Shown: positions 51,768 to 60,429, counted from the stretch's first letter. The stretch: DNA of 64,000 nt from Cohnella thailandensis (GCF_014212135.1 NZ_JACJVQ010000008.1:62001-126000), one strand, 5' to 3'. Made by a program: numbers and translations. The notes: generated from the letters alone by a model not told the origin.

Positions 51768-51952
51768 GCTTGACGCCTCCCTTATATTCGTTCATAAATG
51801 GTAAAAAGAGTGCTGGCCTTTCTCCTTCTCCTGCCTCGAACGCGACTCTCCATCACCTCCCGACAGAGCATTCTTCCTTTTATAAGAAAAATTCCACTTA
51901 TTGATTGGACATAAATGGATATTTTCTCCAACGAGTCGCAAAAAAGAGCGGC

Positions 51953-53071
51953 TTAACGGCCGTAAAGCTTGAGCTTATCCTCCGATATCCGGCAGCCGAT
52001 CCCGGGTTGATCCGGCAGCTCGACCGTCCCTTCCTCTACGGATGGGCCCGATTCGATCGGGTCGTCCTCCAGAAAAATCGGACCGTTCAGGTCGACCGGC
52101 TCTTCGATCTGCAGGTAGTTGAAGAGGTGCGCGCTCGCCGTCAAGGCCAGCCTCGATTCCGTCAATCCGCCGCCCAGCAGGCCTAATCCCGCTTCTCTGG
52201 CCAGCTCCCCGCATCTCTTCGCGCCCGTCAATCCCCCCATCTTCGTCAGCTTGACGACCGCCGTATCGCAAGCCTCGGCGCGAATCGCCTGCATCAGATT
52301 CCCCGTCGTCCAGATGCTCTCGTCCAGGGCGACGGGGACGTTCGTCTTGCGGCGCAGCTCGGCATGACCGTGCAGATCGTCCGCCTTGAGCGGCTGCTCG
52401 AACACGTCGACGCCTATTCGCTCCATCGCTCGCGAGAGCTTGATCGCCCGCTGCAGGTCGTAAGCTTGATTGGCATCCACCCGGAGGAACAGATTCGGAG
52501 CCGCGCCTTTGACCGCTTCGAGAATCTCGAGGTCCGATTCCGGGTTCAGCCCGAGCTTGACGTCAAGCCCCCGGTAGCCGTTCGACGCGGCGAACGCCGC
52601 CTTGCTCTCGGCTTCCTCCGGGCTGGCCGTGCTGATGAGATAAGACAGCCGAATCGAAGAACGGAACCCGGAGAACCACAGATCCGCCAGCCTGCACTGC
52701 CTGGCCTTGCCGATGGCGTCGTACAGGGCCATATCGATCGCCGCTTTGGCGATCGGCTGTCCTCCGCTTAGGTCGGCTTTGATCTCCTTGTTCATTCGAG
52801 AGCGGATCGAACGAACGTCTTCGACTTCCGCCCCGATCAACGCCGGCTTCAGGTAGCCCTCTATCGTGCTAGTCACCGTCTCCAACGTCTCGCCGCTCCA
52901 TCGGTGGCTCGGCCTGGCCTCGCCCCAGCCCGCTATTCCGCTGTCCGTAACGATCTTGACGTAGACGTGCGGAGCGCCTTGGCTTTGGCTGCCTACCGTT
53001 CCGCCCGAGATGGCGAAGCTTTGCTTCATCGGCAGCCTCAGCGGATACGCTATAATGTCAGCTATTCTCAC
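51953..53071 (-). CDS. Enolase-superfamily epimerase, muconate-lactonizing/dipeptide-epimerase type
   Basis: A 372-residue enzyme of the mandelate racemase/muconate lactonizing superfamily. Metal ligands are visible as Asp in FLRVDANQAY, Glu in VDVFEQP and Asp in VALDES, with the second base Lys in VVKLTKMGG. The usual KxK motif reads LDVKLG, so the first lysine appears replaced by Asp. The fold and length match L-Ala-D/L-Glu epimerases, but sugar-acid dehydratase or o-succinylbenzoate-like roles are possible. It starts with GTG, overlapping the ROK gene end by 14 bases. Confidence 0.8.
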   Translation of the reverse strand: MRIADIIAYPLRLPMKQSFAISGGTVGSQSQGAPHVYVKIVTDSGIAGWGEARPSHRWSGETLETVTSTIEGYLKPALIGAEVEDVRSIRSRMNKEIKADLSGGQPIAKAAIDMALYDAIGKARQCRLADLWFSGFRSSIRLSYLISTASPEEAESKAAFAASNGYRGLDVKLGLNPESDLEILEAVKGAAPNLFLRVDANQAYDLQRAIKLSRAMERIGVDVFEQPLKADDLHGHAELRRKTNVPVALDESIWTTGNLMQAIRAEACDTAVVKLTKMGGLTGAKRCGELAREAGLGLLGGGLTESRLALTASAHLFNYLQIEEPVDLNGPIFLEDDPIESGPSVEEGTVELPDQPGIGCRISEDKLKLYGR

Positions 53072-54065
53072 GGCACACCCGCCATTCTCTAATTTCTTCT
53101 ACTCCCGTATCCAATTCAGCCTGACTCCGCTTCTCGATCCCGTTCCAAACCAGCTTGGCCGCGCCGATCGTCCCCGCCATGCCGCCCAGCGCCGCGGGCA
53201 GGATCTCCAGCTCCGGCTCGTTCGCGAACCCATGAAGCGTACAGCTTCGGACATGGCCTCGAACGCGTTCGAACAAGAAGTCTCCCTGCGCCGTCACGGC
53301 TCCGCCGATGAGGACCGCGGTCGGGTTAAAGCTATGGATCAGATTCGCGATCCCGATCGCGATATAGGCCGAGTACCGGTCGATGATCCGTTCCGCTTCT
53401 TCGACCCCTTCTCTCGCCGCGGCGAACACGGCTTCCGGAGAGACCGACCACTCGCGGGAGCCGGCTTGTTCGGACGCCATCCGCTTCAAAGCCGTAACGG
53501 AAGCGTATCGCTCCCAACAGCCGCGAAGTCCGCAGGTGCAAGGCAGTCCGTCCGCTACGATGGTCTGATGCCCGTACGCGCCCGCATATCCGTTCCTTCC
53601 CCGGTATGGCCTGCCTCCCGTAACGAGGCAGCCCCCGATCCCGGTGCCGAGGGCCAGGCAAATAAAATCGTCCCGGCCTTGGCCCGCGCCCAGCCATTGC
53701 TCTCCCAATGCAAGCGCATTCACATCATTCTCTACAAAAAGCGGCATGGTGCCGCCAGCCTCAAGCTCGTCGCGAAGGGAGGTCCCTTGCCATCCGGGCA
53801 AATTGTCCGTGGCGCTGCCGATCCCCCCTTGCAGGTTGACATAGCCCGCCGTACCGATCCCGATGCCGGCCAACTGCCAGTTTTGCTCCGCGGCAATCCG
53901 CTCGTAATCCCCGATCAGATTGTCCAGCTTGCCCAGTAAGCCTTGCTTGCCTTCCCTAGCTTCGGTCGGCGTAGAACGCCGTTCCAAAATCGTTCCGTCC
54001 GTTCCGATCAAACCGCTTTTGATATGGGTGCCTCCGATATCGATCCCGATTGCCGCTTTCTTCAT
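53058..54065 (-). CDS. ROK family sugar kinase
   Basis: A 335-residue ROK-family protein without the DNA-binding domain of ROK repressors, hence most likely a kinase for glucose, GlcNAc, ManNAc or similar. The phosphate-binding GIDIGGTHIKSGL is at residues 7-19. The ROK zinc motif CTCGLRGCWERYAS and the FVENDVNALALGEQWLG segment with catalytic Asp are intact. ATG 54065 follows GGGGGCGG. Next to nanE-containing genes it may be the ManNAc kinase, an inference. First gene of its transcription unit. Confidence 0.88.
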   Translation of the reverse strand: MKKAAIGIDIGGTHIKSGLIGTDGTILERRSTPTEAREGKQGLLGKLDNLIGDYERIAAEQNWQLAGIGIGTAGYVNLQGGIGSATDNLPGWQGTSLRDELEAGGTMPLFVENDVNALALGEQWLGAGQGRDDFICLALGTGIGGCLVTGGRPYRGRNGYAGAYGHQTIVADGLPCTCGLRGCWERYASVTALKRMASEQAGSREWSVSPEAVFAAAREGVEEAERIIDRYSAYIAIGIANLIHSFNPTAVLIGGAVTAQGDFLFERVRGHVRSCTLHGFANEPELEILPAALGGMAGTIGAAKLVWNGIEKRSQAELDTGVEEIREWRVCRENS

Positions 54066-54110
54066 CGTCCGCCCCCTGCTGAATCCTCTAGTTGTGAACC
54101 CATTGATCGT

Positions 54111-54119
54111 ATGATAGCA
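54111..54119 (-). promoter_or_regulatory. Extended -10 promoter candidate for the ROK-epimerase unit
   Basis: Minus strand TGCTATCAT, an extended -10 box, about 45 bases before the ROK start. No good -35 at the usual distance. The AT-rich region 54120-54200 upstream holds no gene. Confidence 0.4.
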
Positions 54120-54229
54120 CACTATTGCGGGTTTAGGAATATAAATCCTTCAAAAATTTATAAAAAGAAGATTTTCTCCATTATGTAGACAAATAATTCG
54201 CGCGAACGGAGAAGCGATGTGTAGAAAAT

Positions 54230-54274
54230 CAACAACAAGAAGAGACGGCCGCCCTTGTCGGACCGCCGTCTCTT
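54230..54274 (-). terminator. Terminator after the alpha-galactosidase gene
   Basis: Minus strand AAGAGACGG pairs with CCGTCTCTT, with an inner GC-rich stem and CTTGTTGTTG after. It lies 17 bases past the stop. Confidence 0.75.
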
Positions 54275-54291
54275 GAAGTTTCGTATAAAGC

Positions 54292-56481
54292 TTAAACCTC
54301 CGCGAAGTAGAACGCCAGGCTGCCGAAGTCGCCTTCGAGCTTCGGTAGCGGCAGGCCGACGTGCATCAGCTCGTCGCCGCCATAGACGCGGTCCGTTCCC
54401 TTCAGCGCGTAGTTCTTCTCCGGGTCGAGTCCCTTCAGGCGCAGGCGCGCGAGCGGGCCGTTCGGTACCGCCAGCGTGCGGACGAAGATCGCGTACGTCT
54501 CGGAGCGGTCTTCGGAGACGAACTGCCAAGCCGTCTCGTTGCCTTCGAACGGGCTGAGCAGACGGTAGAAGTCTCCTTGCTGAACGAGGCCGCGCAGCTC
54601 CTTGTATTCTTGGACCTGGCGAGCGACCTCCGCCTTTTCTTCCGCGCTCATCTTGGACAGGTCGAGCTCGTAGCCGAAGTTGCCGGACATCGCGACGTGG
54701 CCGCGAGTCGTCAACGACGTGACGCGCTGAACCTGGTGGTTCGGCACCTCCGACACGTGGCTGCCCATCGTGCTGATCGGGTACACCATGCTCGTGCCGT
54801 ATTGGATCTTCAAGCGCTCGATCGCGTCCGTGTCGTCGCTCGTCCAAGTCTGCGGCATGTAATAAAGCATGCCCGCGTCGAAGCGGCCGCCGCCGCCGGA
54901 GCAGCTCTCGAACAGGATGTTCGGGAATCTCGACGTGATCTTCTCCATGACTTCATACAGGCCGAGCATGTAACGGTGAGCCGTCTCGCGCTGACGCTCC
55001 GGCGGCAGCTGGGCGGAGCCGATCTCCGTCATGTTGCGGTTCATGTCCCACTTGACGTAGGTCAGAGGCGCGCTGGAGAAAATCTCCGTCAGGCGCTCGA
55101 CGATATAATCGCGCACGTCTTGGCGCGAGAAGTCGAGGATGAGCTGCGTGCGGGCCAGCGTGCGGCGATGGTCCGGCACGTGCAGGCACCAGTCCGGATG
55201 CGCGCGGTACAGGTCGCTGTCCGGGGAGATCATCTCCGGCTCGACCCACAGGCCGAAGGACAAGCCTTCCGCGTTCACGCGGGCGGCCAAGCCGTCGAGC
55301 CCTTCCGGCAGCTTGTCCGTGTTGACGAACCAATCGCCGAGTGAGCGCTTGTCGTCGTTGCGCTTGCCGAACCAGCCGTCGTCGAGCACGAACAGCTCGA
55401 GGCCCAGCTCCTTCGCCGCGGTGACGATCTTCATGATCTTGTCCGAATCGAAGTCGAAGTAAGTCGCTTCCCAGTTGTTGATCAGGATCGGGCGTTCCTT
55501 GTCGCGGAACTCGCCGCGGCACAGGCGCGTGCGGTACAGCTTGTGGAACGTGCGGGACATGCCGCCGAGACCTTCGCCGGAATACACGAGAACCGCTTCC
55601 GGGGATTGGAACGACGCTCCGCCGTCCAATTGCCATTCGAAGTCGAACGGGTTGAGGCCGATCGACAGGCGGGTCGAGCGGAATTGATCGACTTCCGCTT
55701 GCGCCAGGAAGTTGCCGCTATAGACCAGGTTCATGGCGTACACTTCGCCGTTATCTTCCGTCGTCTCCGGCGTGACGAGCGCCAAGAACGGATTGTGCAT
55801 GTGGCTGCTGGAGCCGCGGCGGCTCTCGATCGCTTGCACGCCCGGCATCAAGGCGCGGCGCGCCACATGACGCTCGCGCGCCCAGGTTCCCCACAGGTGC
55901 AGAGCTTCGAATTCGGAATGCGGCAGGTCGACGCTTGCGCTCAGGAAACGCTGCACGCGTACCGCGGCTTCCCCGAGGTTCTCGATCCGGGCGTTGCGCG
56001 CGATCGCGTCGCTGTCCCGGAACACGGTATAGCTGACGATCAGGCGCAGCTTGGCCGCTTCGTCCTCCAGCACGATCTCCAGCGTCCGGGCTTCGTCGCC
56101 GGACTCGGCATAGACCGCCGGAAGTCCTTCCAGCGCGGGCTTGCCGGCGACGACCCGATGATCCTTCACTTTGAATTCCGTGATCGTCGTTCCGTTCGCC
56201 AGGCGCACTTGATACGCCGGCGAGCGGAAGTCGCTCGTTCCGTAGCCCGGAAACTCTTGTGGAAGCGTATCGAGCGAGAACGTCTCGTCGTCCGGGAACG
56301 GATTCGGGTTGAAGGAAGGACGGTACGACTTCGGCATCATGTCGTGAATCGCCGTTCCGCGGATTTTGCGTCCCCAATAAAGATGAGCCAAATAATCGCC
56401 TTTGACGACTTGCATCACATAGCTGACGTTCTTGGATTGCAGATGATATGTACGGGTGCTTTGATCATAATGGATGGTCAC
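54292..56481 (-). CDS. Alpha-galactosidase, GH36 family
   Basis: A 729-residue cytosolic hydrolase cleaving alpha-1,6-galactosides such as raffinose or melibiose. The catalytic nucleophile is Asp479 in YVKWDMNRNMTE and the acid/base is Asp549 in WTSDDTDAIERL, close to the usual numbering for tetrameric GH36 enzymes. LFVLDDGWFGKRNDD and SCSGGGGRFDAGMLYY are also present. It begins with GTG, six bases after GAGGTG. No galactoside transporter or galK is nearby, and a terminator lies just upstream, so its promoter must fit in about 40 bases or overlap that hairpin. Confidence 0.95.
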   Translation of the reverse strand: MTIHYDQSTRTYHLQSKNVSYVMQVVKGDYLAHLYWGRKIRGTAIHDMMPKSYRPSFNPNPFPDDETFSLDTLPQEFPGYGTSDFRSPAYQVRLANGTTITEFKVKDHRVVAGKPALEGLPAVYAESGDEARTLEIVLEDEAAKLRLIVSYTVFRDSDAIARNARIENLGEAAVRVQRFLSASVDLPHSEFEALHLWGTWARERHVARRALMPGVQAIESRRGSSSHMHNPFLALVTPETTEDNGEVYAMNLVYSGNFLAQAEVDQFRSTRLSIGLNPFDFEWQLDGGASFQSPEAVLVYSGEGLGGMSRTFHKLYRTRLCRGEFRDKERPILINNWEATYFDFDSDKIMKIVTAAKELGLELFVLDDGWFGKRNDDKRSLGDWFVNTDKLPEGLDGLAARVNAEGLSFGLWVEPEMISPDSDLYRAHPDWCLHVPDHRRTLARTQLILDFSRQDVRDYIVERLTEIFSSAPLTYVKWDMNRNMTEIGSAQLPPERQRETAHRYMLGLYEVMEKITSRFPNILFESCSGGGGRFDAGMLYYMPQTWTSDDTDAIERLKIQYGTSMVYPISTMGSHVSEVPNHQVQRVTSLTTRGHVAMSGNFGYELDLSKMSAEEKAEVARQVQEYKELRGLVQQGDFYRLLSPFEGNETAWQFVSEDRSETYAIFVRTLAVPNGPLARLRLKGLDPEKNYALKGTDRVYGGDELMHVGLPLPKLEGDFGSLAFYFAEV

Positions 56482-56520
56482 GGATTACACCTCATGCTAT
56501 AGATTTTACTAGCCCCATTC

Positions 56521-56550
56521 AAAAATCCCGCTTCCTGGTAAGAAGCGGGA
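56521..56550 (-). terminator. Terminator after the first HxlR gene
   Basis: Minus strand TCCCGCTTC pairs with GAAGCGGGA, loop of 7, followed by TTTTTG. It separates the HxlR gene from the alpha-galactosidase gene. Confidence 0.85.
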
Positions 56551-56557
56551 CGAATCG

Positions 56558-56887
56558 TTAACGGTCCGCCGGCAGCCAACTCTGCGACCAAACCGCCACT
56601 TCCGCGAAAATCTTCTCCAGCGCCCTTCCCTTGTCGGTAAGCGAATATTCGATCCGAACCGGAGTCTCCGGGTAGACGTCCCTGCGGACGATGCCCTCCT
56701 GCTCCAGGTCCTTCAGCCGCTCCGACAGCAGCCGTCCGCTGATGTTCGGAAGAGACGTCTCGAGCGTGCAGAACCGCTGCGGTCCCGGCAGCAATTGAAA
56801 GATGATCAGCCCGGCCCAGCGCTTGCTGAGGAGTTGCATCGCTTTCTCAAACCTCGGGCAGATTGTCGGAATTTGCACTTGTTCCAA
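56558..56887 (-). CDS. HxlR family transcriptional regulator
   Basis: A 109-residue winged-helix regulator (CPRFEKAMQLLSKRWAGLII, ISGRLLSERLKDLEQEGIVR, RIEYSLTDKGRALEKIF). The frame is open another 46 residues, but TTG 56887 lies six bases after GAGGTG and gives the normal family length. The proteins of this family usually control a neighbouring redox or stress gene. The nearest genes are the divergent secreted protein and the downstream alpha-galactosidase; neither is an obvious target. Confidence 0.85.
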   Translation of the reverse strand: MEQVQIPTICPRFEKAMQLLSKRWAGLIIFQLLPGPQRFCTLETSLPNISGRLLSERLKDLEQEGIVRRDVYPETPVRIEYSLTDKGRALEKIFAEVAVWSQSWLPADR

Positions 56888-56978
56888 TGCGGTCACCTCG
56901 CCATAGTTGCATTGTAGCACAGCGGGGCGAGTTAATACAGAATAATGGCGCTGCATGGCGGCCTTCAAAAATTCCTTA

Positions 56979-57007
56979 AATACAATCAATTCTATTTCGG
57001 ATATAAT
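56979..57007 (+). promoter_or_regulatory. Promoter of the secreted copper-amine-oxidase-N-domain gene
   Basis: AATACA (56979-56984), 17-base spacer, perfect TATAAT (57002-57007), about 45 bases before the start codon. Confidence 0.6.
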
Positions 57008-57052
57008 TACCAGCATTAATGACATTAATCATTCAAGGAGGAATAACCCGAC

Positions 57053-58576
57053 ATGAAGCTCAGATGGATACTTGCCGGACTCGTTGCCGCATCCTTGGCG
57101 TTTCATTCAACCAGCCTTCAGGCAACTGCGGCTTCTCCCTCGTATTCTCTAACCGTTGACGACCTAAAGCTAAACTCCCCGTTATCCCCCGAATTCCGAA
57201 ACGGAGTTACCTTCGTCCCCATGCGGGCCATCTTCGAAGCGCTTGGCGCCAAAGTCGCTTTTAACGGCAAATCCAAACAGGTCGTCGGGCAAAGAGGCGA
57301 CAAGTCCATCACGCTAACTCTCGGCTCCAAAACCGCATACGTCAATAAAACCGCGGTCTCCCTTCAGCAAGCGCCGTTGACTCTGAACAATAACGTCTAC
57401 GTTCCGCTAAGGTTCGTAAGCGAGTCGCTCGGAGCCGAGGTCGAGCTGAATGCCGCTTCCAAGACGATCAACATCCGTACCGACGAAATGGATCTGACCG
57501 TTACGGACAAGCTGCCCCTAATGAACGATAAAGGGGAATCCATCTTGCTTAAGCATCAAGGAAACGCGAAGCTGAAATGGTCGTTCCAGGATGAGAGTCC
57601 TTTTCAGAATTACGAGGGCTTCGTCGGAGATAATCATACGCTCGTCTTTATGGGTCATCGCGAATATTTCGTAACCGATTTTGAGGGGAATGAACTCACG
57701 ACAGAGGTTTTCGAAGACGTATCCTACGCCGAGATCGAAGCCGTAAAGAGCTCCGACGGGTATGACATCAAGGCGAGCAAAGGGGACAACAACTACAGCT
57801 GGAGCCGTATCCCGCTTTATACCAAGACCAATGTATCTCCGCAATTGATCATTGCCGGCGAGCCTTCTTATGACTACCTTGTCGTGAACGGCAACATCGA
57901 TAGCGATGGCCATCTCATCATTCTGACGAAGGATGGCCTTGCCGCTTATGACGACAAAGGCGAACGCCTCTGGGCAAAGCAGCAATTTCAAACCGAAACG
58001 GGAGTTTTGTCAGCCTTTGAGGAAGACATGCAATTGGTGACCGATTCCTCCAATAACATCTACCTTCAGAATGAGGCGGGATACGCGATTCTGAATGCGA
58101 AAGGCGAGACGCTTCTTGCCGATAACGGCTATTTTGCCCCAACCATTCTGAAGGACGGCACTTTATTGTTTAACGGCAGAGTATATAAGGTGGAGAATGG
58201 CAAGCTTACGGAAGCGGCCTCTCCTTACGGAGGCGGAGGAAGAGGAGCTTATTCAAGCCTTGACAGCGAGAATACTCTGAAAAAGATGGACCCGGCTACC
58301 GGAGAAACCGTGTGGACCTACAAGCAATCGCAGATGGAGAAGCAGCGGGGCTACAGCCTGTTCGCATCCACTCTCGTCGCCGACGGCATAGGCAACGCCT
58401 ACATCTCCACGACCGGCGGCACGATTCACAGCCTGGATTCGCAAGGCAATCTGCGCTTTATTCTCGTCATAGACAATCAAACGATCACCGGCACGCAGAT
58501 CATTCCGCTATCCCCGACGACCTTCGTCGCGATCGACAACAACCTTGTGATGTGCTTCGAGATCGCGAACGGATAA
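57053..58576 (+). CDS. Secreted protein with copper amine oxidase N-terminal-type domain and PQQ-like repeats
   Basis: A 507-residue exported protein. The signal peptide spans residues 1-27. A stalk domain of the copper amine oxidase N type follows at about residues 33-145 (NGVTFVPMRAIFEALGAKVA, NNNVYVPLRFVSESLGAEVE), common in Paenibacillus wall proteins. The rest has beta-propeller-like repeats (LTKDGLAAYDDKGERLWAKQ, LKKMDPATGETVWTYKQSQM, TTGGTIHSLDSQGNLRF) as in PQQ-type propellers. No catalytic copper site is expected. Probably a cell-surface structural or binding protein. Starts after AAGGAGGAATAACC. Confidence 0.85.
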   Translation: MKLRWILAGLVAASLAFHSTSLQATAASPSYSLTVDDLKLNSPLSPEFRNGVTFVPMRAIFEALGAKVAFNGKSKQVVGQRGDKSITLTLGSKTAYVNKTAVSLQQAPLTLNNNVYVPLRFVSESLGAEVELNAASKTINIRTDEMDLTVTDKLPLMNDKGESILLKHQGNAKLKWSFQDESPFQNYEGFVGDNHTLVFMGHREYFVTDFEGNELTTEVFEDVSYAEIEAVKSSDGYDIKASKGDNNYSWSRIPLYTKTNVSPQLIIAGEPSYDYLVVNGNIDSDGHLIILTKDGLAAYDDKGERLWAKQQFQTETGVLSAFEEDMQLVTDSSNNIYLQNEAGYAILNAKGETLLADNGYFAPTILKDGTLLFNGRVYKVENGKLTEAASPYGGGGRGAYSSLDSENTLKKMDPATGETVWTYKQSQMEKQRGYSLFASTLVADGIGNAYISTTGGTIHSLDSQGNLRFILVIDNQTITGTQIIPLSPTTFVAIDNNLVMCFEIANG

Positions 58577-58601
58577 CCGAAACGAGAATAACCGCAACAA
58601 G

Positions 58602-58639
58602 AACCATGTCCGGCCCAGGGCCGAGCATGGTTCATTTTT
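58602..58639 (+). terminator. Terminator after the secreted propeller protein
   Basis: AACCATG (58602-58608) pairs with CATGGTT (58626-58632), with an inner CGGCCC/GGGCCG stem and CATTTTT after. Confidence 0.8.
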
Positions 58640-58757
58640 CCAATGGTACCGAACGGATCCAATAGAACATCTAGCTTCGCCTTTTTATGCGAGGAGGAGC
58701 CATATAGCCATATATTGTTTGTTTAATTAGGTTGGATTATCATGCTACGGTTGCTTA

Positions 58758-59210
58758 ATGAGAATAACACTCCGAATCGTTTGCGCATTTATCGTTGTCG
58801 CCTCTGTCCTGTACGCACTACAAACGGAAAGAAAATACAAATTGCTTAACAATGAAGTCAACGATATTCAGGCAAGCGAACTAATCATGATTAAAAATCA
58901 AACCGCCAGCATTAAATATCGTTTAGGGGCAATTATCAAGGATAACAAAATAGGAGACAGCGAGGTCGTTCCATTAGCTTTTATAATCGAGGAATCCAGA
59001 AACTTGATTACCCCATATGCCTTGCTATCGAACATTGATTTTCATTCCGTCGAAGATGTTTATCCCGAATTGAACACGAGTTTCGGCACGGCGTGGAATC
59101 AAGTCAACGTAGCACCAAGATACGCATCAGTAAGCGATATTGGGCAGATGATTGAAGCTCTTGATGCCTTTATGGCTAAAGTTCAATATTTATATGAAAC
59201 TCAACGCTAA
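58758..59210 (+). CDS. Small membrane-anchored protein, function unknown
   Basis: A 150-residue protein with one amino-terminal membrane segment (ITLRIVCAFIVVASVLYAL) and a soluble, probably extracytoplasmic, domain containing a helix rich in charged residues. I do not recognise a family. Base composition is distinctly more AT-rich than its neighbours and codon use includes many ATA and AAT codons, suggesting foreign origin or relaxed selection. The ribosome site before ATG is weak. A strong terminator follows 22 bases after the stop, which supports a real gene. Confidence 0.6.
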   Translation: MRITLRIVCAFIVVASVLYALQTERKYKLLNNEVNDIQASELIMIKNQTASIKYRLGAIIKDNKIGDSEVVPLAFIIEESRNLITPYALLSNIDFHSVEDVYPELNTSFGTAWNQVNVAPRYASVSDIGQMIEALDAFMAKVQYLYETQR

Positions 59211-59232
59211 CGCAACCTCTGATTGGTTCGAT

Positions 59233-59262
59233 AAACCGCCTTTTTACAGAGGCGGTTTTCGT
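59233..59262 (+). terminator. Terminator after the small membrane-anchored protein
   Basis: AAACCGCCT pairs with AGGCGGTTT, followed by TCGTTT. Works equally in the reverse direction because of the A-run on the left. Confidence 0.8.
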
Positions 59263-59371
59263 TTGGACATAAATCAACATCAGGATACCGGGCAGCTTTT
59301 AATGACGTATGTTATTGTCCCCCGACAGAAAGCGTTCTTGAGAGGATGCGAACTCTGTTCGCGCAGTGCGA

Positions 59372-59845
59372 TTATACGTTGTCGAGGCTGTTTAACTTAC
59401 GGTATTTGAGGAAAGAAGCTACTCTCCAAGGAAGAGCGTATCCGAGCGCGATGGTCAGGAACAGAGCCATCTCCGTCTCCTGTCCCAGCGAATTCAGGTT
59501 CTCTCTTAACAGAAAACGTACGGCGAACACGATGAGGAAGGCTATAAAAAAGCCCTTGTTCCGGGTCGCGTAGATTTGTTGGTCCGAGCGGCGCTCGTAT
59601 CGGGTCGTCCAAATGAGCGGAATCGATAAAACGGCTCCAAAGGCGAATGCGCAAACCCATTCCCAGCCGGCGGCATGGATTCCGGGAGTCGACAGCACGG
59701 GCACGCAAGCCAACAGCAAGAGGAACGCGGGCACGAGCAGACGGATTCCGTTCCCCTTGATCGGACGATACATGGATCGGGTTCTGCGCCATAGAATCAA
59801 GGCCGCAATTAGAATGACAATGACATAGAAATTGTAGGAATTCAT
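59372..59845 (-). CDS. CcdC-like (DUF1453) membrane protein
   Basis: A 157-residue integral membrane protein with about four membrane segments (FYVIVILIAALILW, GIRLLVPAFLLLLACVPVL, WEWVCAFAFGAVLSIPLIW, GFFIAFLIVFAVRFLL). Segment order and the R-rich turns (WRRTRSMYRPIKGNG; TTRYERR) resemble the CcdC family found beside cytochrome c maturation genes in Bacillus. Here no such genes are adjacent, so its role is uncertain. Confidence 0.7.
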   Translation of the reverse strand: MNSYNFYVIVILIAALILWRRTRSMYRPIKGNGIRLLVPAFLLLLACVPVLSTPGIHAAGWEWVCAFAFGAVLSIPLIWTTRYERRSDQQIYATRNKGFFIAFLIVFAVRFLLRENLNSLGQETEMALFLTIALGYALPWRVASFLKYRKLNSLDNV

Positions 59846-60063
59846 TCCTTAACCTCGCTCGCCCTTCATTATATTGAGACGCCCCAATATGGAATAACAA
59901 CAAATAGGAATTGCATTTATTGGTATTTTACTATCCGCCGATAGGGTTGTAAATTAAAGATCACCTAATGCCGGTGCGTTCGTCTGCCCGAAAGCCATAT
60001 CCACCGGCACAATAGAATGAACGCACTTCTTCATGTTCATTTGACCATTAGGCGATTGGGTAA

Positions 60064-60365
60064 CTCCGCTCATGTGGTGCACCCCGTGCACCTCTTTGGC
60101 TCGTTGTCGGTGAGCTCCGCTCATGTGGTGCACCCCGTGCACCTCTTTGGCTCGTTGTCGGCGAACTCCGCTTATGTGGTGCACCCACTGCACCTCTTTG
60201 GCTCGTTGTCGGCGAACTCCGCTTATGTGGTGCACCCACTGCACCTCTTTGGCTCGTTGTCGGCGAACTCCGCTTATGTGGTGCACCCACTGCACCTCTT
60301 TGGCTCGTTGTTGGCGAACTCCGCTCATGTGGTGCACCCCGTGCACCTTTTGGCTCGTTGCTAAC
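60064..60365. repeat. 51-bp tandem repeat array, six copies
   Basis: Copies start at 60064, 60115, 60166, 60217, 60268 and 60319, an exact 51-base period; the last copy is slightly shortened. Each contains a GGTGCAC-CCC-GTGCACC hairpin; the middle copies carry the variant GTGCACCCACTGCAC. Because 51 is a multiple of three, reading frames run through on both strands as 17-residue repeats, but neither has a ribosome site. The array fills most of a 606-base gap; the rest shows no gene. Confidence 0.9.
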
Positions 60366-60389
60366 GGTTGGCTGACCGGCTACCTACAG

Positions 60390-60429
60390 CCAAACAGCCC
60401 GCCCGATCTTCTCTCCGATCGGGCAGGCT
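60390..60429 (-). terminator. Terminator after msrAB
   Basis: Minus strand AGCC and GCCCGATC pair with GATCGGGC and GGCT (one bulge), followed by GTTTGG. It lies about 23 bases after the stop. The T-run is weak. Confidence 0.65.

Noticed and set aside
57053..58576. True copper amine oxidase
   Set aside because: Only the amino-terminal stalk-type domain is present; no catalytic Tyr motif or copper histidines follow, and the rest is propeller-like.
59954..60364. Open frames on both strands through the 51-bp repeats
   Set aside because: They exist only because the period is a multiple of three. No ribosome site, and both strands are equally open, so coding is not supported.
60064..60365. CRISPR array
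   Set aside because: The repeated units are contiguous with no variable spacers, and no cas genes are present.
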